Assembly (NCBI RefSeq): GCF_039880525.1
Contig: NZ_CP156989.1
Location: 1,922,001-1,986,000, forward strand
Direction: 5' to 3'
Source: Agrococcus sp. ProA11
GTDB lineage: Bacteria > Actinomycetota > Actinomycetes > Actinomycetales > Microbacteriaceae
DNA: 64,000 bases
Position 1 is the first letter of the stretch, and each line of letters starts with the position of its first letter. The translations under genes were made by a program, and so were the position numbers. Positions 51,930 through 62,951 of the stretch are shown here, piece by piece. The notes beneath the pieces were generated by a model. That model searched no databases. It worked only from the letters and a program-made list of their open reading frames with translations, and was not told the DNA's origin.

Positions 51930-53267
51930 TCAGCCCTCCAGCAGGCTCGTCACGAGGGCCGCGATGCGGGACCGCTCTGAGCGCATCAGCGTCACGTGCC
52001 CGAAGAGGTCCTCGCCCTTCAGCGTCTCGATCACGCTCGCGACCCCGTCGTGGCGGCCGACCCGCAGGTTGTCGCGCTGCGCGATGTCGTGCGTGAGCAC
52101 CACGCGCGAGTTCTGCCCGATGCGGCTGAGCACCGTGAGCAGCACGTTGCGCTCGAGCGACTGCGCCTCATCGACGATCACGAAGGCGTCGTGCAGCGAG
52201 CGTCCACGGATGTGCGTGAGCGGCAGCACCTCCAGCAAGCCGCGATCGGCGACCTCGTCGAGCACGTTGTCTCCGACCAGCGCGCCGAGCGTGTCGTAGA
52301 TCGCCTGCCCCCAGGGGTTCATCTTCTCGTCCTTGTCGCCGGGCAGGTAGCCGAGCTCCTGGCCGCCGACGGCGTAGAGGGGGCGGAAGACGATCACCTT
52401 CTTGTGCAGGCGCCGCTCGAGCACGGCCTCCAGGCCCGCCGCGAGCGCGAGTGCCGACTTGCCGGTGCCGGCCGAGCCGCCGAGCGACACGATGCCGACC
52501 TCGTCGTCGAGCAGCAGGTCGATCGCAAGCCGCTGCTCGGCCGATCGGCCGTGCACCCCGAAGACCTCGCGGTCGCCGCGCACCAGCGAGATCTCGCCGG
52601 CTCGCGTCACGCGCCCGAGCGCGGAGCCGCGCTCGGAGGAGATGACCAGCCCGGTGTTGCGCGGCAGATCCTTGACCAGCGACGTCTCGAGCCGTTCATC
52701 CTCGTAGAGCGCGTTGATCTGCTCGCCCGAGAGCGCGAGCTCGGTGATGCCGGTCCAGCCGGAATCGACCGCCTGCTCGGCGAGGTACTCCTCCGCCGCC
52801 AGCCCGATCGACGCCGCCTTCACCCGCATCGGCATGTCCTTCGACACGACGCACACGTCGAGGCCGTCGTGCGACAGGTTGGAGGCGACCGCGAGGATGC
52901 GCGAGTCGTTGTCGCCCAGCTGCAGCCCGCTGGGCAGCACCTGCTGGTTGGTGTGGTTCAGCTCGACGCGCAGGGAGCCGCCGTGCTCGGTCGGCACCGG
53001 GAAGTCGAGCCGCTCGTGCACCGTGCGCAGGTCGTCGAGGTTGCGGAGCGCCTTCCGTGCGAAGTACCCGATCTCGGGGTCGTGCCGCTTCTTCTCGAGC
53101 TCGGCGATGACGGTCACGGGGATGACCACCTGGTGCTCGGCGAAGCGGTGGATCGCACCCGGATCCGACAGCAGCACGCTCGTGTCGAGCACGTAGGTGC
53201 GCTGGCGGGTCGCGAGGCCCTCGGCCTCGTCGGCTGCGGATGCGGTGGTGGTGGCGAGGTCAGGCAC
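51930..53267 (-). CDS. PhoH-family ATPase with PIN domain (PhoH2-type)
   Basis: 445 residues. N-terminal PIN-like RNase domain (about 22-160: [41 protein letters not shown]) fused to a PhoH ATPase (Walker [36 protein letters not shown]). PhoH2 proteins couple RNA unwinding to cleavage. GTG start with AAGGGAG about 7 nt upstream. The leader is about 100 nt from a TATGTT -10 and contains a 7-bp hairpin (53350-53369). Confidence 0.92.
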   Translation of the reverse strand: MPDLATTTASAADEAEGLATRQRTYVLDTSVLLSDPGAIHRFAEHQVVIPVTVIAELEKKRHDPEIGYFARKALRNLDDLRTVHERLDFPVPTEHGGSLRVELNHTNQQVLPSGLQLGDNDSRILAVASNLSHDGLDVCVVSKDMPMRVKAASIGLAAEEYLAEQAVDSGWTGITELALSGEQINALYEDERLETSLVKDLPRNTGLVISSERGSALGRVTRAGEISLVRGDREVFGVHGRSAEQRLAIDLLLDDEVGIVSLGGSAGTGKSALALAAGLEAVLERRLHKKVIVFRPLYAVGGQELGYLPGDKDEKMNPWGQAIYDTLGALVGDNVLDEVADRGLLEVLPLTHIRGRSLHDAFVIVDEAQSLERNVLLTVLSRIGQNSRVVLTHDIAQRDNLRVGRHDGVASVIETLKGEDLFGHVTLMRSERSRIAALVTSLLEG

Positions 53268-53376
53268 GTGATGCTCCCTTTCCGACCTGTGGTCGGATCA
53301 CGCGGCCGTCGCCTCCCGTGGTGCTCGCTGGCGCGATGGCCGCTCGCTCGCCGGGCGGATCTGCCCGGCTGACCCG

Positions 53377-53382
53377 AACATA
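53377..53382 (-). promoter_or_regulatory. Candidate -10 (TATGTT) of phoH
   Basis: TATGTT on the minus strand; start near 53370, next to the palindrome GCCGGGC-N6-GCCCGGC (53350-53369). No clear -35. Confidence 0.4.
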
Positions 53383-53497
53383 CGCCCGAGATCGGCGACC
53401 ACGAGGCAGGGACACACGGGCGGTTCCGCAGTCCCCGGAACGTTCACCTGCCCGACACATTCGCCGGGCCGGCAGCGACCGGCCGCCGCGGCGCGGC

Positions 53498-54274
53498 TCA
53501 TCTGCCGTAGCGGCGCTCGCGCAGGCCGTAGGCGCGCACCGCGCGCAGGAAGTCCACCTCGCGCAGGTCCGGTCCCATGGCCTCGACGAAGTAGAACTCG
53601 CTGTGCGCGCTCTGCCACAGCATGAAGTCGCTCAGCCGCTGCTCGCCCGAGGTGCGGATCACCAGATCGGGATCGGGCTGGCCGGCCGTCCACAGGTGCT
53701 CGGCGATCAGCTCGGGCGTGAGGCGCTCGGCGAGCTCTGCAGGGCTCGATGTGTCCGCATTCGCGAGGATCCGCCGCACCGCTTCGACCAGCTCGTGGCG
53801 GCCGCCGTAGCCGACGGCCAGGTTGACGTGCAGCCCGTCGTTGTCTGCCGAGCGCGCCGCTGCGGCCTGCAGCGACGAGACCAGCTGCGCGGGCAGGCCC
53901 TCCACGTCGCCGACGTGGCGGATGCGTCGGCCCGGCTGCCGCGACAGGTCATCGGCGAGGTCGGCGATGATCTCGCACAGCTCGCCGAGCTCGGCCGACG
54001 CGCGCCCGGTGAGGTTGTCGCGCGACAGCAGGTAGAGCGTGACGACCTCCACATCGACGCTCGCGCACCAGTCGACGAACTGGCGCAGCTTCACCGCGCC
54101 CGCCCGGTGCCCGTGGCCGACCGTCGCGTGCTTCTGCTCCCGCGCCCAGCGGCGGTTGCCGTCGATGATCATGGCGATGTGGCGCGGCACGGGAGCGCGC
54201 TCGAGCTCGTGCCGGAGCCGCCGCTCGTAGTAGCGGTAGACCAGCCGTGATCCCGGGGCGCTGCGCAGTCGCAC
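53498..54274 (-). CDS. uppS: Isoprenyl transferase (cis-prenyltransferase, UppS-like)
   Basis: 258 residues. Makes Z-polyprenyl diphosphate carriers for cell-wall synthesis from IPP. MIIDGNRRWAR with the catalytic Asp 38 (IIDGN), VTLYLLSRDNLTGRASAEL, VNLAVGYGGRHELVEAVRR, and C-terminal RTSGEQRLSDFMLWQSAHSE. An N-terminal extension of ~30 residues may pack on the membrane. GTG start 6 nt after TAGATT. Could make short chains (Z-farnesyl or decaprenyl); length alone does not decide. Confidence 0.9.
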   Translation of the reverse strand: MRLRSAPGSRLVYRYYERRLRHELERAPVPRHIAMIIDGNRRWAREQKHATVGHGHRAGAVKLRQFVDWCASVDVEVVTLYLLSRDNLTGRASAELGELCEIIADLADDLSRQPGRRIRHVGDVEGLPAQLVSSLQAAAARSADNDGLHVNLAVGYGGRHELVEAVRRILANADTSSPAELAERLTPELIAEHLWTAGQPDPDLVIRTSGEQRLSDFMLWQSAHSEFYFVEAMGPDLREVDFLRAVRAYGLRERRYGR

Positions 54275-54280
54275 GTTCCG

Positions 54281-54286
54281 AATCTA
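54281..54286 (-). promoter_or_regulatory. -10 hexamer TAGATT for leaderless uppS
   Basis: TAGATT on the minus strand, exactly 6 nt before GTG 54274. Confidence 0.65.
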
Positions 54287-54332
54287 GCGGGCGCGGCACG
54301 GATGCATGCTCGGAGCGCTACTGCGTACGGCG

Positions 54333-54338
54333 TACGCT
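54333..54338 (+). promoter_or_regulatory. -10 hexamer TACGCT for leaderless hemolysin III gene
   Basis: TACGCT, exactly 6 nt before ATG 54345; rules out the in-frame ATG at 54306. Confidence 0.6.
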
Positions 54339-54344
54339 GTAGCC

Positions 54345-55124
54345 ATGGCAGCAGCATCCCGCGAACCCCAGGGCGCCCCTCAGCACGGCGAGTCGCACGA
54401 CCTCGTCGACGAGGTCATGGACGGCGCCGCCGACGCGCACCTGCCCTTCATCGAAGCGGCCGGCGACGCGATCGCCGAGGCCGAGATCGAGGGCAAGCCC
54501 ACCTGGCGCGGCTGGATCCACGCCGGCACCGCCCCGCTCGCGCTCGTCGCCGGCATCGTGCTCGTGGTGCTCGCCAACGGCGCGACCGCGACCTGGTCCA
54601 CCGCCGTCTTCGCGATGTCCGGCGTGCTGATGTTCGGCGTCTCCGCCGTCTACCACCGCTTCACCTGGTCCGAGCGCACGCGCGTGATGCTCAAGCGGTT
54701 CGACCACGCGAACATCTTCCTGCTCATCGCCGGCAGCTACACGCCCATCGCGCTGCTGACGCTGGCCTCCCCCGCCGACTGGATCCTGCTGACGGTCATC
54801 TGGAGCGGCGCGCTGCTCGGCATCGCCTTCCGCATCTTCTGGCTCTCCGCGCCGCGCTGGCTCTACGTGCCGATCTACCTCGCGCTCGGCTGGGCCGCCG
54901 TCGCGTTCCTCGGCGACATCTGGGCGGCCAACGCCGCGACGGCCGCGCTCGTGATCGCCGGAGGCCTCGCCTACACGGTCGGGGCGATCTTCTACGGCAC
55001 GAAGAAGCCGAACCCGGTGCCCGGCCACTTCGGGTTCCACGAGCTCTTCCACATCTGCACGGTGATCGCGTTCTTCTGCCACTGGACCGCGATCCTGCTG
55101 GTGGCGCTCGCACCGCCGGCGTAG
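54345..55124 (+). CDS. Hemolysin III/TrhA family membrane protein
   Basis: 259 residues; seven helices after a ~45-residue acidic cytosolic lead. Conserved PAQR-like features: SAVYHRFTW, RFDHANIFLLIAGSYTPIAL, and GFHELFHICTVIAFFCHW with the metal-binding His pair. Family members include bacterial membrane-fluidity regulators; hemolysis is not implied. Divergent from uppS with only 70 bp between starts. Confidence 0.9.
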   Translation: MAAASREPQGAPQHGESHDLVDEVMDGAADAHLPFIEAAGDAIAEAEIEGKPTWRGWIHAGTAPLALVAGIVLVVLANGATATWSTAVFAMSGVLMFGVSAVYHRFTWSERTRVMLKRFDHANIFLLIAGSYTPIALLTLASPADWILLTVIWSGALLGIAFRIFWLSAPRWLYVPIYLALGWAAVAFLGDIWAANAATAALVIAGGLAYTVGAIFYGTKKPNPVPGHFGFHELFHICTVIAFFCHWTAILLVALAPPA

Positions 55125-55149
55125 CCAGGCACGAGCGCCACGGCGCAGC

Positions 55150-57087
55150 TCAGCGAATGGGGCGCTGGTCCTGCGGGTCCTGCGGATCCGACTGCTCGGC
55201 CGCAGCCTCCTCCTGCTCCAGCATCTGCCCGGCGTGCGAGGCGGCGAACTCCGGGGTGTCGAACACCTCGCCCGCGATCGGGTCCTGCGCGACGCGGTCC
55301 TCGTCGAGCACGGCGACACCGTCGGCATCGACATCCACTGCCGCCGACGACACCTCGTGCAGCGTGACCAGGAACTCGCCACCCTCCGGCGCAGCCTCGG
55401 CCGTGGCCGGCGGCAGCCCCGCGAAGGTGGTCGCGACATCGCGGCGTCCGTGCCCGCCGACGTGCGGCGGCAGCTCGGGCTCGGGCTGCTCCACCGCTGC
55501 GGAGGACGCGATCTTCGCGCGCATGTAGCGCGGCGTGGACGCGACCTCGTAGTGGAACGCCCGCAGCAGCGCGAAGCAGGCGAGCACCATGATGATCGAG
55601 AACGGCACGGCCGTGGCGATCGACGCCGTCTGGAGCGCCGTGAGCGACGCCGAGCCGCCGACGAGCAGCAGCACGGCAGCGACGAGCCCCTCGAGCACCG
55701 ACCACATGACGCGCGTGAGCTTCGGCGTCACGGTCGCGCCGCCGGTCGCGAGGATGTCGATCACGAGCGAGCCCGAGTCGGAGGAGGTGACGAAGAAGAA
55801 GATGATGATGATGATCGCCAGCACGCTCGTGACTGCGGCGAAGGGGAAGGTGTCGAGCAGCTGGAACAGCGAGGTGTTCGCGTCGACGGCCCCGTCGACC
55901 AGCATGTCGCCCTCCGCCAGCTGCCGCAGGATCGCGGAGTCGCCGAAGATCGTGAACCAGGCGACGCCGATGATCGTGGGCGCGAGCAGCACGCCGAAGA
56001 CGAACTGCCGGATCGTGCGGCCGCGCGAGATGCGCGCGATGAACATGCCGACGAACGGCGCCCAGCTCATCCACCAGCCCCAGTAGAAGATCGTCCAGTC
56101 ACCGGCCCAGGTGTCACCGGCGAGCGGCCACGTCTCGAGCATGAGCCCCGGCAGCGCGCTGGCGTAGCTGCCGGCGTTCGCGACCATGGCCTGGATCAGG
56201 ACCAGCGTCGGCCCCAGCGCCAGCACGAAGATCGCCAGCAGCGCGGCGAGCGACATGTTGATGTTCGAGAGCCACTTCAGGCCACGGTCGAGACCGGAGA
56301 CGACCGAGATCGTCGCGAGGCCCGTCACCGAGGCGATCAGCACGATCGTGAACGTCGGCGAGCCTTCGATCCAGCCGAGGAACTCGAGCCCCGAGGTGAT
56401 CTGCTGCACACCGAAGCCGAGCGACGTCGCGACGCCGAACAGCGTGCCGACGATCGCGACCGTGTCGACGGCGTGACCGATCCAGCCCTCGACGCGCTTG
56501 CGACCGAGCAGCGGCTCGAGCAGCCAGCGGATCGACAGCGGCCGCCCGCGGCGGAAGGTCATGTACGCGAGTCCGAGACCGACGACCACGTAGATCGCCC
56601 ACGCGTGCAGTCCCCAGTGGTAGAGCGTCAGATCCATCGCCAGCCGGCCGGATGCGCTCGTGCCCGCCTCGACGCCCGCGTTGCCGGGGGGCGTCATCAT
56701 GTGCGAGAGCGGCTCGGCGACCCCGTAGAAGACGAGGCCGATGCCCATGCCGGCGCTGAAGAGCATCGTGAACCAGGAGATCGTGGAGAACTCGGGCTCC
56801 TCGTCGTCGCGACCGAGGCGGATGTTGCCGATGCGGGAGATGCCGCAGTAGAGCGAGAAGGCGACGAAGCCCGTGGCTGCGAGCACGTACCACCAGCCGA
56901 CGCCCTGGGTGATGGCGTCCTTGAGCACCACGAAGGCATTGCCGTCGGTGCCGCTGTAGACGACGGCGAAGACGACCAGGGCGAGGATGATGAGCACTGC
57001 CGGCAGGAAGACCGGTCGGCGCACCTGCCGCCAGACGGTCGGCGGATGCCAGTCGCTGCGAAGCGCGGACGCGGGTCGGTCGGCCAT
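55150..57087 (-). CDS. BCCT-family betaine/carnitine/choline transporter
   Basis: 645 residues, twelve helices. The BCCT Trp-rich segment WWMSWAPFVGMFIARISRGRT and GMGIGLVFYGVAEPLSH are intact; FVTSSDSGS lies in TM10. A hydrophilic, acidic C-terminal tail of about 140 residues follows TM12, the part that senses osmotic stress in relatives such as BetP. Secondary import of compatible solutes, complementing proVWX in this window. Second of two tandem ATGs (57087) chosen because AGGAGG leaves 4 nt; the -10 TAGCCT at 57135 fits. Confidence 0.92.
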   Translation of the reverse strand: MADRPASALRSDWHPPTVWRQVRRPVFLPAVLIILALVVFAVVYSGTDGNAFVVLKDAITQGVGWWYVLAATGFVAFSLYCGISRIGNIRLGRDDEEPEFSTISWFTMLFSAGMGIGLVFYGVAEPLSHMMTPPGNAGVEAGTSASGRLAMDLTLYHWGLHAWAIYVVVGLGLAYMTFRRGRPLSIRWLLEPLLGRKRVEGWIGHAVDTVAIVGTLFGVATSLGFGVQQITSGLEFLGWIEGSPTFTIVLIASVTGLATISVVSGLDRGLKWLSNINMSLAALLAIFVLALGPTLVLIQAMVANAGSYASALPGLMLETWPLAGDTWAGDWTIFYWGWWMSWAPFVGMFIARISRGRTIRQFVFGVLLAPTIIGVAWFTIFGDSAILRQLAEGDMLVDGAVDANTSLFQLLDTFPFAAVTSVLAIIIIIFFFVTSSDSGSLVIDILATGGATVTPKLTRVMWSVLEGLVAAVLLLVGGSASLTALQTASIATAVPFSIIMVLACFALLRAFHYEVASTPRYMRAKIASSAAVEQPEPELPPHVGGHGRRDVATTFAGLPPATAEAAPEGGEFLVTLHEVSSAAVDVDADGVAVLDEDRVAQDPIAGEVFDTPEFAASHAGQMLEQEEAAAEQSDPQDPQDQRPIR

Positions 57088-57134
57088 CATTCCTCCTGGA
57101 GCGGGTGCTGATGCTTGGTATGTCGGGCCCGTCG

Positions 57135-57140
57135 AGGCTA
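57135..57140 (-). promoter_or_regulatory. Candidate -10 (TAGCCT) of the BCCT transporter gene
   Basis: TAGCCT on the minus strand; start near 57128, leader about 40 nt. Confidence 0.4.
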
Positions 57141-57184
57141 CCGGAGTCGTCAGCGCCGCTCTGGCGTCGCACGGCCGATGCCCC

Positions 57185-57190
57185 TAGCGT
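57185..57190 (+). promoter_or_regulatory. Candidate -10 (TAGCGT) of the serine protease gene
   Basis: TAGCGT, 9 nt before ATG 57200; near-leaderless. Confidence 0.45.
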
Positions 57191-57199
57191 TGAGCCACC

Positions 57200-58291
57200 A
57201 TGGGCCACCTCCGAAGTGCAGCCACCGTGCTCGCGGCCATCGCCGTGCTCACGACCACGGGCTGCATCCTGCCGCCGCCGCTCCCGGCCGCGGCGCCGTC
57301 ACAGCCGCAGACGCAGACCCCGCAGCCGATCCCCAGCCGCACGCAAGCACCGAATCCGTCGAACACGCCGCTGCCGGAGGTGACGCCCGTCGAGCCGGAT
57401 GCGCCGATCACGCTGACGGACGAGACGGTCGTCGACACCGGCGAGCTGTATGCCGGCAACCCGGGCGAGACGGCCGACGGCTTCTTCCCCGACGCCGCCT
57501 TCGACATGCTGCTCGCGCCCACGCTCGGCACGCCCGTCATCGCGCCCGGCATCGCGCTGCCGACGACCGACGCGGGCGACGAGCTGTACGCGGGCGCCGT
57601 GCACACCCGCGACGAGAGCCTGCTGCTGTCGACGACCGGGCGGATCGAGATGGAGTCCAGTGCCGGCCGCTTCACGTGCAGCGGCACGGTCATCAACTCG
57701 CAGACCGCGCTCATCGTCATCACCGCAGCCCACTGCATCTGGGATGACGACACCAGGGACTACTTCGACCGCATCCGCTTCTCCCCCGGCTACGAGCAGG
57801 GCGAGGCTCCCTACGGCACCTGGGAGGTCGAGGAGATGTGGGTGCCGGAGCAGTATCTCGAGGCCAACACCCGCTGGCTCGACGGCGCCGACGACGACGG
57901 CTGGATGGGCTTCGACTTCGGCTTCATCCGCGTTGCGCCGCGAGGCGGGCAGACCCTCGAGGATGCGGTGGGCGGCCAGGGAGTGAGCTTCACGGCCGAG
58001 ACGAACGGCGTCGTGATCGCCGGCTACCCGGGCAACGACGACTTCGACGCAGAGGTGCTGCGCTACTGCGCCGACGACGAGGTGAACTACGGCGCCGGTG
58101 GCGACGCGAACTACGGTGCCGACTGCGAGATGGGCGACGGCGCCTCGGGCTCCGGCTGGGTCTCGAACATCGACGAGGCGACTGGCGCCGGCACCATCAC
58201 CGCCGTCTACTCCAACGGCGGCTCGACCGGTGCCTACGGCCCGCCGCTCGGCATCACCGCCTGGAACGGCCTGCAGTCCCTCGACCGTTGA
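57200..58291 (+). CDS. Secreted trypsin-like serine protease
   Basis: 363 residues. Hydrophobic signal ending TTTGC (possible but weak lipobox), then a Pro/Gln/Thr-rich linker. Chymotrypsin fold with catalytic His in ITAAHC, probable Asp in FDFGFIRV, and Ser in GASGSGW, where trypsins usually have GDSGGP. Disulfides are likely from the paired Cys. Before the Ser lies a Gly/Asp/Asn-rich loop (YGAGGDANYGADC). Extracellular or cell-surface proteolysis; target unknown. Monocistronic. Confidence 0.85.
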   Translation: MGHLRSAATVLAAIAVLTTTGCILPPPLPAAAPSQPQTQTPQPIPSRTQAPNPSNTPLPEVTPVEPDAPITLTDETVVDTGELYAGNPGETADGFFPDAAFDMLLAPTLGTPVIAPGIALPTTDAGDELYAGAVHTRDESLLLSTTGRIEMESSAGRFTCSGTVINSQTALIVITAAHCIWDDDTRDYFDRIRFSPGYEQGEAPYGTWEVEEMWVPEQYLEANTRWLDGADDDGWMGFDFGFIRVAPRGGQTLEDAVGGQGVSFTAETNGVVIAGYPGNDDFDAEVLRYCADDEVNYGAGGDANYGADCEMGDGASGSGWVSNIDEATGAGTITAVYSNGGSTGAYGPPLGITAWNGLQSLDR

Positions 58292-58301
58292 GTCCGGAGG
58301 A

Positions 58302-58326
58302 CGCAATGCGGCTCCGCCGCGTTGCG
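58302..58326 (+). terminator. Terminator-like hairpin after the serine protease gene
   Basis: CGCAATGCGGC (58302-58312) pairs with GCCGCGTTGCG (58316-58326), one G:U, loop TCC; 10 nt after the stop. Confidence 0.55.
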
Positions 58327-58340
58327 CCCGGAGGACGCAA

Positions 58341-58509
58341 GGTCGAGGAGCGCGCCCGCGCGGCGGGCGTGCGTCACGAGACCTAACCCGCCCCGCTGGT
58401 CGAGGAGCGCGCCCGCGCGGCGGGCGTGCGTCACGAGACCTGCACGCCCCGCCGCGCCCGGCCTCGTGACGGCCGCGACCCTGCGGGCCGCGGCCTCCTC
58501 GACCTACGG
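58341..58509. repeat. Dispersed intergenic repeat, two identical right halves and one left half (locus D)
   Basis: An identical 43-bp unit, GGTCGAGGAGCGCGCCCGCG... to ...GTCACGAGACC, occurs at 58341-58383 and 58398-58440; a left half (CCTCGTGACGG ... CTCCTCGACCTACGG) follows at 58462-58509. Between the convergent protease and secA genes. Confidence 0.85.
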
Positions 58510-58541
58510 AGCGCTGACCCGCGGAGCGACGTCCGGAGCGC

Positions 58542-61346
<2,805 letters not shown>

Positions 61347-61401
61347 GGTGGGATGCCTCCCGTGCTCGGGGAAAAGATAACGGTTCGGTAACCGACTGCT
61401 C

Positions 61402-61407
61402 ATCCTA
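61402..61407 (-). promoter_or_regulatory. Candidate -10 (TAGGAT) of secA
   Basis: TAGGAT on the minus strand, between the hpf terminator and secA; leader about 50 nt containing a small hairpin (CGGTT-N4-AACCG, 61381-61394). Confidence 0.4.
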
Positions 61408-61417
61408 ACAACGCGAT

Positions 61418-61454
61418 CCAAGAGGCGCCCCAGCGCTGCCGGGACGCCTCTTGG
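61418..61454 (-). terminator. Terminator after hpf
   Basis: CCAAGAGGCG (61418-61427) pairs with CGCCTCTTGG (61445-61454); loop of 17 nt can form an inner CAGC/GCTG pair. Confidence 0.75.
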
Positions 61455-61461
61455 TAGCGGG

Positions 61462-62139
61462 TCAGGACGCGGAGCGCTCGGCCTCCACCACGGGCTCGGT
61501 CGCCTCGTCGTCGAGCGTGATGACGCCGTACGACCAGCCCTTGCGGCGGTAGACCACGGCGCACTCACCGGAGGCGTCGTCGACGAAGAGGTAGAAGGGG
61601 TGGCCGACGAGCTCCATCTGGTCGACGGCCTCGCGCACGCTCATGCGCTTGCTCGGGAATCGCTTCTGGCGGATCACGACCGGCGACCACTCGGGCTCTC
61701 CCTCGTGCGACTGCTCGACGGTCGGGATGGAGCCGGTGCGGACGGCCTCCACGACGGCGGGATCCGCGGGCGTGATGTCGACCTGCTTGAAGCCGTTCGA
61801 GACCGCTTCGTGGAGCGGGGTGCGCTTGCGCGCGCTGTGGTCGGTGCGCTTGTCGTGGACGCGGCGTGCGCGCTCCATGACGCGGTGATAGGCGGAGTCG
61901 AAGGCCATGTACTTGTCGGGGCCGTCGGCTTCCGCGCGGATGATCGAGCCCGGGCCGTGGACGGTGATCTCCACGCGGCCACCGGCGACGGACGTGTGGG
62001 GAACGGAGTGCCGCGAGAGCTTGACATCGAGGGCGGTGGCGCGGGGAAGCAGCTGCGTGACCTTCGTCAGCTTGTCTTCAGCGTATGCGCGGAACCGGTC
62101 TGTGATGTCTGCGCCCTTGGCGCCGAACGTGATGTCCAT
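61462..62139 (-). CDS. hpf: Ribosome hibernation-promoting factor, long form
   Basis: 225 residues. N-terminal S30AE domain (about 1-100: [36 protein letters not shown]-like core) and C-terminal dimerisation domain ([41 protein letters not shown]). Dimerises 70S ribosomes to inactive 100S in stationary phase. Own promoter at 62202-62207. ATG with GGGAGGCC upstream. Precedes secA, the conserved actinobacterial order. Confidence 0.94.
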   Translation of the reverse strand: MDITFGAKGADITDRFRAYAEDKLTKVTQLLPRATALDVKLSRHSVPHTSVAGGRVEITVHGPGSIIRAEADGPDKYMAFDSAYHRVMERARRVHDKRTDHSARKRTPLHEAVSNGFKQVDITPADPAVVEAVRTGSIPTVEQSHEGEPEWSPVVIRQKRFPSKRMSVREAVDQMELVGHPFYLFVDDASGECAVVYRRKGWSYGVITLDDEATEPVVEAERSAS

Positions 62140-62201
62140 CGTGGCCTCCCGTAGTGATCGGCATCGGCGCCTGCGGCTGCTGCGCCGACTTGCGTGCGGT
62201 C

Positions 62202-62207
62202 ACTCTA
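62202..62207 (-). promoter_or_regulatory. -10 hexamer TAGAGT of hpf
   Basis: TAGAGT on the minus strand, 62 nt before the hpf ATG and just after the comF stop. Confidence 0.5.
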
Positions 62208-62224
62208 CCCCCGCGGACCCTGCG

Positions 62225-62875
62225 TCATGCCAGCCCCACGGGAACCCTCCGCATCGTGCGCGCGACAGCCGCGATGCCGACGGGCCGGCAGCCTGCCGCG
62301 CGCAGCGCTCGGATCGCCTCACGGGCGGTCGCGCCGCTCGTCACGACGTCGTCGACGATCACGACCGGGCGCCCGTCGAGCTTCCGCGCAGCGCGTGCCG
62401 GCAGCAGGAGCGAGCCGTGTGCCGCCGCCTGGCGCTCGGCGGCGGTGCGCTCCTTCTGGGCTCCCGCCGAGCGGGCAGTCGGGCTGCGGCGCAGCGGCAG
62501 CGCCCGAGCGCTCGCACCGCGCACCACGAGCGCCACCGGGTCGAAGCCGCGCTGCCGCAGGCCCGCGCGGCTCGACGGCACGCGCACGAGGGACGCCTGG
62601 GGCAGCGCGGCGATCGCGAGCGCGAGCCCTGCGCCGAGCACGCGCGCGGTCGCGCGCCCGCCGTGCTCCTTGCAGTCGACGATGAGCGCTCTCGCGGCGC
62701 CGCGGTACTCGGTCGCGGCGACCAGCGGCAGGTCGTCGAGCATCCCCCGCACCGGGCCGGCCAGCAGCAGATCCCTGCACGCGGAGCACACCGCCACGTC
62801 GAGCGCACCGCAGCCGGGGCACGCGATCGGCCACAGCACGCTCGCCGCCTCCCGCATCGCCGACGCGCCTGCCAT
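62225..62875 (-). CDS. ComF-family phosphoribosyltransferase-like protein
   Basis: 216 residues. N-terminal zinc-ribbon-like CPGCGALDVAVCSACRD, then a PRTase fold with LRQRGFDPV and the PRPP loop VVIVDDVVTSGATAREAI. ComF proteins aid DNA uptake and repair. ATG 62875 lies 6 nt after CACCAT, a weak leaderless match; a further ATG at 62893 is possible. Between lpqB and hpf, the usual place. Confidence 0.87.
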   Translation of the reverse strand: MAGASAMREAASVLWPIACPGCGALDVAVCSACRDLLLAGPVRGMLDDLPLVAATEYRGAARALIVDCKEHGGRATARVLGAGLALAIAALPQASLVRVPSSRAGLRQRGFDPVALVVRGASARALPLRRSPTARSAGAQKERTAAERQAAAHGSLLLPARAARKLDGRPVVIVDDVVTSGATAREAIRALRAAGCRPVGIAAVARTMRRVPVGLA

Positions 62876-62881
62876 GCCCGC

Positions 62882-62887
62882 ATGGTG
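62882..62887 (-). promoter_or_regulatory. Weak -10 candidate (CACCAT) for comF
   Basis: CACCAT on the minus strand, 6 nt before ATG 62875; lacks T1. Confidence 0.25.
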
Positions 62888-62951
62888 CCGCACGGCGAGG
62901 TCGCCGGGTGCGGGCAGATGGTCTGCCTGTGGATGGCGCGACTGCGCCCGA

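Noticed and set aside
54306-54344. Earlier ATG for hemolysin III
   Set aside because: It lies upstream of the TACGCT -10, so it would not be in the leaderless transcript.
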